From CAZZKJ01 sp964654695 (lineage in GTDB: Bacteria; Krumholzibacteriota; Krumholzibacteriia; WVZY01), in NCBI GenBank assembly GCA_964654695.1, contig CAZZKJ010000057.1, forward strand, positions 1-13,113: DNA of 13,113 bases, in the 5' to 3' direction. A program made the position numbers and the translations under genes. The stretch's first letter is position 1. Each line of letters opens with the position of its first letter. Shown piece after piece: positions 1 to 6,640 of this stretch. The notes beneath the pieces were generated by a model. It worked only from the letters and a program-made list of their open reading frames with translations, was not told the DNA's origin and did not search any database.

Positions 1-1007
1 TGGCCGACCCTGTGGGTCTCAGTATTGAGGGGTCCGCCGATTTGCTGACTATTCTCGAAGCGCGCGGCATCGATGCGCGACATGCGATTGCAGAATTGAT
101 TGACTGGAGACGGGCGCGCGGATTTCTCCACCAGGGTCTCAACGGCTGGAGTTTCGCCAGTTACGGCTGGGAAAAAAAGGGGTCCGCCGTAAAAGCATTT
201 ATTCGTTTCTGCGACCAGGAGCAGGAAGTTCTGATAAGCGGGCCTATAGAGAATCCGCATGTGGTGGTTATTTTTCACGAAGCCCTTTTGAAGGAAAAGA
301 GCACGATTGCAGGCTTGCTGAAGGACGGAGTGTTAATAGTCAATACCGGGAACACCCCGGATGATATAGCTGACATGCTCGGCATTTCGGGAATAGACAT
401 CTACTGCATCGATGCGATGAAAATATCCCTTGAGGAAAAGGTCAAGACCAACACCGTGCTTCTGGGGGCGGTCTCGGCCGCTATTGGATTTATTGATCCG
501 GAGAGCATCAAAGAGGTAATCGCAGCAACGCTGGAACGAAAGTATGCTCATTTGATAGAAGGCAATTTGAAGGCTTTCGACCGGGGCGGCCGTGAATTCA
601 TGAAAAAGAGTATTCCATTCAACCCGGCCAGGCCTGTCCCCGAAACCGTCCGGGCGATACCCAAATTGGGTTACACAAACGCACCCATTGGCGGAGTCAT
701 TCAGGCGCCCGGCAACACGGCGCTGAAGGATTTGAGCCTCACCAGAACAGGATATGTTCCCATACTCGATATGGCCAAGTGCATTCACTGCGGCGAATGC
801 GACATGACCTGCCCGGACTATTGTTTCAGCTGGGAAAAGCGGACGGATGAAAAAGGAAGAGAAAGAATGTATCTCAAAGGAATAGATTACAGATACTGCA
901 AAGGGTGCCTGAAATGTGTGGAGATATGCAGTCCCGGTGCGCTGACGAAAGCTGTCGAGAGCATGGTTGAGGTGATCGGCGTTCCACAATTCGACTTGAT
1001 GGAGTAG
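1..1007 (+). CDS. 2-oxoacid:ferredoxin oxidoreductase, gamma-delta fusion (PorCD-like), 5' end at window edge
   Basis: Subunit of a pyruvate-type ferredoxin oxidoreductase. Numbering from the GTG at 12, residues about 46-195 match the gamma domain (SYG-x3-KG segment at 50-57, and an NTVLLGA helix near 147-153). Residues about 215-315 are the delta, ferredoxin-like domain. Two [4Fe-4S] motifs are visible: C257, C260, C263, C267 and C296, C299, C302, C306. These would carry electrons from the catalytic subunit to ferredoxin. The frame is open to the window edge. Bases 1-2 (TG) could be the end of a start codon lying one base outside, giving 335 residues, which is a normal length for this fusion; a longer gene cannot be excluded. 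Odd: the glycine-rich GxGGQG motif expected near the gamma N-terminus is not visible. The gene ends 4 bases before the alpha-beta partner, whose GGAG ribosome binding site (1001-1004) lies inside this gene, suggesting tight coupling. Confidence 0.85.
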   Translation, partial: ADPVGLSIEGSADLLTILEARGIDARHAIAELIDWRRARGFLHQGLNGWSFASYGWEKKGSAVKAFIRFCDQEQEVLISGPIENPHVVVIFHEALLKEKSTIAGLLKDGVLIVNTGNTPDDIADMLGISGIDIYCIDAMKISLEEKVKTNTVLLGAVSAAIGFIDPESIKEVIAATLERKYAHLIEGNLKAFDRGGREFMKKSIPFNPARPVPETVRAIPKLGYTNAPIGGVIQAPGNTALKDLSLTRTGYVPILDMAKCIHCGECDMTCPDYCFSWEKRTDEKGRERMYLKGIDYRYCKGCLKCVEICSPGALTKAVESMVEVIGVPQFDLME

Positions 1008-1011
1008 ATAA

Positions 1012-3309
1012 ATGGAAAAAAGCACGGCAGTAAAAAAACAAAATTCGAAGAAAGCGAAGCAGCGGATAATTTTGAAAAGCGGCAACGAACTGGCAGCCTT
1101 CGCCGGCAAGCAAATCAATTATCACGTGATGGGCTATTATCCCATAACGCCTTCGACGCAGATTTCGGAGGAGCTCGACGCGATGAAAGCCGAAGGACTG
1201 CATGATATAGTAATGATTCCGGGGGACGGCGAGCACGGGGCCGCGGGAATATGTTTCGGCGCAGCCACCGCGGGAGGAAGAGTTCTCAATGCAACCAGCG
1301 CGAACGGTCTTCTTTTTTCTTTGGAGCAGCTGCCCGTGCAGTCGGGGACGCGATATCCAATGGTTCTTAATGTAGCCTGCCGGTCGGTATCCGGCCCTCT
1401 CGATATAAGAGGGGATCAAAGCGATATCATGATGGCCCTGAATGCCGGATGGATCGTGCTCTTTGCCGATGCCCCTCAAACCGTATATGATTTCAATATA
1501 ATGGCCGTAAAAATCGGCGAGCATATGGATGTCAGGCTTCCTGTTATTGTCGCCTTCGACGGTTTTTTCACTAGCCACCAGTCCAGGCGGGTCGAGGTGT
1601 TTGCAGACGATAATACGGTCAGGGATTTCATTGGGACTGCGCCGGTGGTAAATTCCTCGGTAGATCCCCGGCATCCCCTTACGATTGGCCCTTACATGAA
1701 CGATCCCGATCTCATTAACAATAAGAAACAGTTGGCAATAGCTTTCGATAACGCTTATCGCAAGGTTATCCCCCAGGTCATGACCGAATATGCTGCACTT
1801 TCGGGCAGGCATTACAATCTTCTGGAGACCTATCTCATGGACGACGCCGAAGCGGCGATTTTTATTGTCGGCTCCGCTTTCGATACGTCCAAGGTTGCCG
1901 TAGATAGATTGAGGGCGAAAGGACTAAAGGTTGGAGCCGCGGCTCCGAATGTTATCAGGCCGTTCCCGGCCGAGGAAATCAGGAAGGCTTTCAAGAATGT
2001 TAAGACCCTAACGGTTTGTGACAGGCAGGACAGCTATGGAGCCTGGGGCGGCAATATGACTCTCGAAGTAAAAGCGGCTCTCAAAGATGATTTATCAAAC
2101 AAAACCATGGTGCAGTCCCGGATATATGGAATCGGCGGAAAGGATTTTTACACCAATGATGCAGTAGAGATTCTGAAAGATACATTTAGGGCCGCCGAAG
2201 CAGGAATAATCGATAATCCTTATGATTATTATGGGGCCAATCCGGGTGACGGTGCGTATAAACAGGTCCAGGTTTATGAGCCTCTTACGAGAGAAGAGCA
2301 GAAACAGAACAGCATAGAAGTACTCAAAGATGAAGCCACCGGAAAGCTTAAGGTTAAAGGCGTGGCCCCCCGTAAGCTCACCGGCCAGGCTAAAAGAATT
2401 GCTCCGGGCCATGGTGCTTGTCCGGGGTGCGGAATATTCCCAAGTCTCGATCAATTCCTCAAAGGTATCAAGGGAGACGTAGTCCTGCTGTTCCATACCG
2501 GCTGCGGAATGGTCGTTACTACCGGATATCCCTACACTTCTCACAAAGTTACTTATATTCACAACCTCTTTCAAAACGGTGCCCCCACGCTCAGCGGAGC
2601 CCTCGAGATGTTCAAAGAAAGACAGCGAAGGGGAGAAATACCTGATTCGGAGGATTTGACTTTTATAATGATCACCGGTGACGGCGGGCACGATATCGGC
2701 ATGGGCCCGACGATAGGCACCGCACTCAGGAACCATCATATGATTATTCTCGAGTATGACAACGAAGGCTACATGAATACGGGCCATCAATTGTCCTTTA
2801 CCACTCCTTTGGGGCACGCCACCGCCACGAGCCACTACGGGCGGAAGCAGGTTGGCAAAATGACCCATCACAAGGATACGGCGCAAATAATGGCGGCCAC
2901 GCATATTCCGTATGTATTTACCGGGGCGGAGTCTCATTATATGGATTTGGTAAAAAAGGCCGCAAAAGCCCAGTATTACGCTCAAAACGAAGGACTGGTT
3001 TTCGGCAAGGTTCTCTCGGCATGCCCCCTGAGCTGGCGGTCCGACGAGAGCCTCGGCGAGGAAATCATAGGGGCTGCGGTCAATTCGAATTTCTTTCCGC
3101 TTTATGAGATAGAGAAAGGAATTACCAATATCACTTTTAATCCCGAGGAAAAAGGCAAGACGGTGCCTATCGTCGACTTATTAAAGCAGATGGGCAAAAC
3201 CAGGCACCTGCTGAAGCCCGAGATGAAGAAAATAGTGGATGAGATCGAGGCCGAGGTCGATAGAAGATGGAAAAGGCTGCTCGCCATGCACGAGCACGAA
3301 CTCTTATAG
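1012..3309 (+). CDS. 2-oxoacid (pyruvate-type):ferredoxin oxidoreductase, alpha-beta fusion (PorAB-like)
   Basis: Catalytic subunit that, with the gamma-delta protein upstream, would convert a 2-oxoacid and CoA to acyl-CoA and CO2 with reduction of ferredoxin. Residues about 20-400 are the alpha part: a YPITP motif at 43-47, a GDQSDIM segment at 134-140 and DGFFTSH at 183-189 resemble the PFOR GDHSDVM and DGFRTSH segments, followed by the middle domain (about 280-370). Residues about 460-765 are the beta part. Here the TPP-binding motif starts GDG at 556-558 and reaches D583-N584, followed by YMNTG at 587-591. C470, C473, C498 and C671 match the four cysteines that hold the proximal [4Fe-4S] cluster in beta subunits. 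The segments favour pyruvate as substrate, but another 2-oxoacid is possible. The ATG at 1012 has GGAG 7 bases upstream. Fusion of alpha with beta, rather than separate subunits, resembles part of the one-chain PFOR order. Confidence 0.9.
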   Translation: MEKSTAVKKQNSKKAKQRIILKSGNELAAFAGKQINYHVMGYYPITPSTQISEELDAMKAEGLHDIVMIPGDGEHGAAGICFGAATAGGRVLNATSANGLLFSLEQLPVQSGTRYPMVLNVACRSVSGPLDIRGDQSDIMMALNAGWIVLFADAPQTVYDFNIMAVKIGEHMDVRLPVIVAFDGFFTSHQSRRVEVFADDNTVRDFIGTAPVVNSSVDPRHPLTIGPYMNDPDLINNKKQLAIAFDNAYRKVIPQVMTEYAALSGRHYNLLETYLMDDAEAAIFIVGSAFDTSKVAVDRLRAKGLKVGAAAPNVIRPFPAEEIRKAFKNVKTLTVCDRQDSYGAWGGNMTLEVKAALKDDLSNKTMVQSRIYGIGGKDFYTNDAVEILKDTFRAAEAGIIDNPYDYYGANPGDGAYKQVQVYEPLTREEQKQNSIEVLKDEATGKLKVKGVAPRKLTGQAKRIAPGHGACPGCGIFPSLDQFLKGIKGDVVLLFHTGCGMVVTTGYPYTSHKVTYIHNLFQNGAPTLSGALEMFKERQRRGEIPDSEDLTFIMITGDGGHDIGMGPTIGTALRNHHMIILEYDNEGYMNTGHQLSFTTPLGHATATSHYGRKQVGKMTHHKDTAQIMAATHIPYVFTGAESHYMDLVKKAAKAQYYAQNEGLVFGKVLSACPLSWRSDESLGEEIIGAAVNSNFFPLYEIEKGITNITFNPEEKGKTVPIVDLLKQMGKTRHLLKPEMKKIVDEIEAEVDRRWKRLLAMHEHELL

Positions 3310-3327
3310 GATTTACCGAGTTTTATG

Positions 3328-3357
3328 GTGGCAGGGTGGATGTTATTTTATTATAAT
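3328..3357 (+). promoter_or_regulatory. Candidate sigma-70-type promoter for korAB
   Basis: A perfect TATAAT box lies at 3352-3357. Upstream, GTGGCA at 3328-3333 matches the TTGACA consensus at four of six bases, with an 18-base spacer. Transcription would begin near 3364, leaving a leader of about 120 bases before korA. This is motif matching only; the -35 box is weak and the box sits in an AT-rich patch. Confidence 0.4.
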
Positions 3358-3371
3358 TCGTCGAACTTCTA

Positions 3372-3399
3372 ACGGCGCCCAGCAGCTCCCGGGCGCCGT
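3372..3399 (+). promoter_or_regulatory. GC-rich hairpin in the korA leader
   Basis: ACGGCGCCC (3372-3380) and GGGCGCCGT (3391-3399) are perfect inverted repeats of 9 bp with a 10-base loop. No T tract follows, so it is not a terminator alone. A competing pairing is possible between CAGCAG (3380-3385) and CTGCTG (3411-3416). The hairpin may protect the mRNA end of the upstream pair or take part in a switch with the next hairpin. Confidence 0.5.
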
Positions 3400-3422
3400 G
3401 GAACTAATTACTGCTGTTTGAA

Positions 3423-3453
3423 TCACATGCCCCGGGCGTGTGAGGTTTTTTTT
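3423..3453 (+). terminator. Rho-independent terminator or attenuator just upstream of korA
   Basis: TCACATGCC (3423-3431) pairs with GGCGTGTGA (3435-3443): nine pairs including one T-G wobble, with a 3-base loop. After two G's comes a run of eight T's (3446-3453). This is a good intrinsic terminator shape. It lies 113 bases after the alpha-beta stop codon but only 31 bases before the korA ATG. It could end the upstream transcript. If the candidate promoter at 3328-3357 is real, it would act inside the korA leader as an attenuator. Confidence 0.65.
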
Positions 3454-3484
3454 AGGGATCAGGTAATTCATAAAAGGAGCCATC

Positions 3485-5224
3485 ATGGCCGTCACCGACG
3501 TTGTAGTTCGCATAGCTGGAGAAGGTGGAGAAGGTGTTATCAGTGTAGGCCAGATTCTCGCCCAAACCGCAGCCCATGCTTCGCTTGAAGTTTTTACTTA
3601 CCGGACTTTTCCCGCTGAAATCAAGGGTGGCTTGGCCATGATCCAGGTGCGACTCAACCTTGAATCGATTTCCTCTATGGGGCAGGATGCCGATATACTC
3701 ATGGCTTTCAACCAGGAGGCATTCGATTTTTATTCGGACAAACTGACTTCTAAAGGCATTGTTATTTATGACCCGAAGCTGGTAACGGTTCCCGAAGGAT
3801 TTTCGCACCGGACCTATCCCAATCCGATCAATGATACTGCCATGGAGCAAACGGGCGGCAAGCTGAGCAAGAACATTGTTGCCCTCGCAAGTCTCATCAA
3901 GATTTTGGATATACCTAAGGATAAAGCTAAAGAACTCGTAATCTCCAAATTCATGAAAAAAGGAGAGGCGGTTCTCAATGCGAATATGAAAGCTTTCGAT
4001 GCAGGATTTGAATCTATAAAAGATGACTTCGATCATTCACAGTTCAAACTCGTTCACCCCGAAGCAAGAGGATCTGAGGTCATCATTTCCGGCAACCAGG
4101 CTATCGCCCTCGGCGCGATCGCCGCGGGCTGCAATTATGTTGCCGGATATCCCATTACCCCCGCAACCAGCATACTCGAATTCTTGATGGCCTACCTGCC
4201 AAATCTCGGCGGGACGGTTCTTCAATTCGAAGATGAAATTGCCGCCATTGGATCGTGCCTGGGGGCTTCCTTCACCGGCGCCAAGGTGCTGACTGCGACA
4301 TCCGGGCCGGGCCTGGCACTTATGGGAGAGCTGATAAACATGGCCTCCATGGTCGAACTACCCGTCGTTCTGGTTGATGTTCAGCGCGGAGGACCTTCCA
4401 CCGGTTTGCCTACAAAAACCGAGCAGTCTGATTTGAATTATGCGATATATGGCGCCACCGGCGAAGCTCCCAGAGCCGTAATAGCGCCGACGACAATCGA
4501 AGATTGTTTTTACCAGACAATAAAAGCCTTTAACATAGCCGAAAAATACCAGATTCCAGTAATTCTTCTTAGCGATCAGTCCATGGCGTACAGAACCAAG
4601 TCGGTGGATATTCCCGAACTCGACTCGATTGAAATCATCGACAGGCTTAAAACCAAACCCAAGAAGGCCGGAGAGTTCAAACGCTTTGCCGATTCACCAA
4701 CGGGTGTGTCCCCGCTGACTGTTCCGGGTACTCCCAATGGTATGTATATAGCCACAGGCCTCGAGCACGACGAAGCCGGAGCTCCCAATTACCGCCCGGT
4801 CAACCATGAACTCATGATGAAGAAGCGCTACCGCAAATTAGACACGCTTTCCAAGGAGCTCGAAAACGGAAACGGTATCGATAATGCACCTGAGAATGCC
4901 GAAATAGGCCTTATAAGCTGGGGAGGAACGGAGGGGCCAATACGGGAGGCTATCGCGATGGCCGAGCGGGACGGTATCTCAGTCGCTCATCTCCAACCCA
5001 AGGTTCTCAATCCTCTGCCAAAGAAAATGATCAGTGATTTTATCAGCTCGCTAAAGAAGGTCCTGGTTCTTGAAGAGAATTTCACCGGTCAGTTCTCGCA
5101 TTTCTTAAAAGGTAATTTCGATATGGACCCGATATCGATTACCAAGTGCCAGGGCGTGCCTTTTACCACCGAAGATGTATATGGTGTTATCAAAAAACAC
5201 GCTTGTTCAGCTGAAAAAGTCTAA
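3485..5224 (+). CDS. korA: 2-oxoglutarate-type ferredoxin oxidoreductase, gamma-alpha fusion subunit (KorA)
   Basis: Subunit of a KorAB-type enzyme that interconverts 2-oxoglutarate plus CoA and succinyl-CoA plus CO2 with ferredoxin as electron carrier. Residues 1-190 are the gamma domain, with the glycine motif G12-E-G-G-E-G17 intact. Residues about 197-390 are the alpha pyrimidine-binding domain: YPITP at 222-226, an E-D-E segment at 249-251, SGPG at 273-276 and the RGGPSTGLPTKTEQSD segment at 301-316 typical of this family. Residues about 470-570 are the C-terminal alpha domain. The length of 579 and the gamma-before-alpha order are usual for bacterial KorA. The ATG has AAGGAG (3474-3479) 5 bases upstream. 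KorB follows after 14 bases. No delta ferredoxin-like subunit lies with this pair, as expected for the two-subunit form. Substrate assignment is by family, and related 2-oxoacids are possible. Confidence 0.92.
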   Translation: MAVTDVVVRIAGEGGEGVISVGQILAQTAAHASLEVFTYRTFPAEIKGGLAMIQVRLNLESISSMGQDADILMAFNQEAFDFYSDKLTSKGIVIYDPKLVTVPEGFSHRTYPNPINDTAMEQTGGKLSKNIVALASLIKILDIPKDKAKELVISKFMKKGEAVLNANMKAFDAGFESIKDDFDHSQFKLVHPEARGSEVIISGNQAIALGAIAAGCNYVAGYPITPATSILEFLMAYLPNLGGTVLQFEDEIAAIGSCLGASFTGAKVLTATSGPGLALMGELINMASMVELPVVLVDVQRGGPSTGLPTKTEQSDLNYAIYGATGEAPRAVIAPTTIEDCFYQTIKAFNIAEKYQIPVILLSDQSMAYRTKSVDIPELDSIEIIDRLKTKPKKAGEFKRFADSPTGVSPLTVPGTPNGMYIATGLEHDEAGAPNYRPVNHELMMKKRYRKLDTLSKELENGNGIDNAPENAEIGLISWGGTEGPIREAIAMAERDGISVAHLQPKVLNPLPKKMISDFISSLKKVLVLEENFTGQFSHFLKGNFDMDPISITKCQGVPFTTEDVYGVIKKHACSAEKV

Positions 5225-5238
5225 AGGAGAAGGGAAAG

Positions 5239-6096
5239 ATGTCTCAGCAATCAGCACTCAAAGCGAAGGATTACAAAAGCGAAGTTAAACCCGTCTGGTG
5301 CCCGGGATGCGGGGATTTCGGCGATCTCGCTTCGTTTACTCAGGCTTTGGCTCAAATGCATTTGGATCCGGAAAAATTGGTCATCACCTCCGGCATCGGT
5401 TGTTCCGGTCGTTTTTCGCATTTCGTTAACTGCTATGCTTTTCATACAGCGCATGGCCGCGCACTCCCGACGGCCATAGGGGTTAAAGCCGCCAATCCGG
5501 ATCTAACAGTTGTCACCGTTGGCGGCGACGGCGACGGCCTTGGAATTGGAGGAGGGCACATTCCTCACGCCGCGAGAAAGAATCCGGACATCACGTATGT
5601 ACTGATCGATAACAGTATTTACGGCCTCACAAAAGGCCAGAGCTCTCCTACAACACCGCTCAACATGATAACGACCACCGCTCCTTTCGGAATGGTGGAG
5701 AGACCTCTCGATGCGGTTCGCATGTTTCTGGCTTATGAATGCAGTTTTGTGGCCAGGGGTTTTACCTCCGAAGTGAAAGCGCTCACGGAGCTTTTCAAGA
5801 AAGCATTTGCCCACAAAGGGTTTTCGCTTATCCATCTTTTGTCGCCCTGCGTTACTTTCAACAAGGTGATTACCGCCGATTACCTGAAGAGCAGAGTAGC
5901 GCCGATACCGGATGAGCATGACAGCTCGGACTTGAAAAAGGCGTTCCAGCTGGCCTTGGACGATGACAAAATCTATACGGGAATATTTTACAAAAAAGAT
6001 CTTCCTACTATGGAAGATAATCTAAATATAATGCGCTCCAAGGCCAAAGACTCAAAACCCGATAGCATTAGAGGGATTTTCGAACTCTTTGTTTAA
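5239..6096 (+). CDS. korB: 2-oxoglutarate-type ferredoxin oxidoreductase, beta subunit (KorB)
   Basis: TPP- and iron-sulfur-binding subunit that pairs with the KorA encoded 14 bases upstream. CPGCG at 21-25, C55 in the IGCSG segment and C204 in SPCVTFN supply the four cysteines expected for a [4Fe-4S] cluster. The TPP motif begins GDGD at 96-99 and reaches D124-N125, followed by YGLTKGQ at 128-134, a signature of this beta family. The length of 285 residues is usual. An AAGGAG at 5224-5229, overlapping the korA stop codon, and a second purine run (5231-5238) precede the ATG, so translation of korA and korB is probably coupled. The last part of the gene carries one arm of an inverted repeat, GGGATTT (6073-6079) with AAATCCC (6099-6105), that spans the stop codon. 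Confidence 0.93.
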   Translation: MSQQSALKAKDYKSEVKPVWCPGCGDFGDLASFTQALAQMHLDPEKLVITSGIGCSGRFSHFVNCYAFHTAHGRALPTAIGVKAANPDLTVVTVGGDGDGLGIGGGHIPHAARKNPDITYVLIDNSIYGLTKGQSSPTTPLNMITTTAPFGMVERPLDAVRMFLAYECSFVARGFTSEVKALTELFKKAFAHKGFSLIHLLSPCVTFNKVITADYLKSRVAPIPDEHDSSDLKKAFQLALDDDKIYTGIFYKKDLPTMEDNLNIMRSKAKDSKPDSIRGIFELFV

Positions 6097-6117
6097 TCAA
6101 ATCCCCTTGTTCCTATC

Positions 6118-6570
6118 ATGGGAAACTCTCTGGCAATATTTCTCCATGCTTCCCGCTATGACCGGATATACCAGGCGTTGAATATGGAAGCCACCGCCGT
6201 TTCTATGGAATGGCGCTGCTATCTTTTTCTCTTTTTTGATGCGCTGGCGTCTTTTATGGAAGGTTCGTGGGATGAAGTCAATATCACCGGCGGTAATTCA
6301 TTAGCATCGGAACCGCGGCCGGAAATCAAAACGCCCATGGATGACGGAGAAAAGCTGCAAAAAGCTTTTGAGCTGGCGAACTTCCCATCTTTATATGAAA
6401 TTCTCGCCCAGACCAGGCAAAGCGGCCGACTGACTCTTTGCGCGTGCTCCGCATCGGTCAAACTCCTGGGTCTTGATCCGAAAACGGTTAAAAATAAGGT
6501 GGACGAGATAATCGGGCTGCCGACTATGCTGCAGATAACTGCTGGGGTCTCTCATTCCTTGTATATTTAA
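6118..6570 (+). CDS. DsrE/DsrF-like sulfur-relay family protein
   Basis: A 150-residue soluble protein resembling the DsrE/TusD-like fold, a family that moves sulfur as a persulfide on a cysteine or acts in related redox roles. The N-terminal strand (LAIFLHAS, 5-12), a hydrophobic helix region near 35-47 and the LCACSASVKLLGLD segment (107-120) fit the family. C110 aligns with the conserved reactive cysteine, and C108 and C34 are additional. Residues about 55-77 form an acidic, polar insertion. It starts 21 bases after korB in the same direction, so it may share the korAB transcript, but the ATG has no recognisable Shine-Dalgarno sequence and no better in-frame start is seen upstream. The substrate is unknown. 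A sulfur-carrier role tied to an anaerobic oxidoreductase operon is inference. Confidence 0.75.
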   Translation: MGNSLAIFLHASRYDRIYQALNMEATAVSMEWRCYLFLFFDALASFMEGSWDEVNITGGNSLASEPRPEIKTPMDDGEKLQKAFELANFPSLYEILAQTRQSGRLTLCACSASVKLLGLDPKTVKNKVDEIIGLPTMLQITAGVSHSLYI

Positions 6571-6640
6571 GGTTGCCATAATTTCCGAAAAAGCGGCAAA
6601 ATGGACCGGGAATTGCCGTATTCTCTGAATGCACGGATAG

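Noticed and set aside
2095..2985. Long open frame on the - strand inside the alpha-beta fusion gene
   Set aside because: It is a shadow of a strongly supported coding gene, with no recognisable domain or ribosome binding site.
3328..3345. TGGCA-like start of a sigma-54 promoter
   Set aside because: The -12 TTGCA element is missing at the required spacing.
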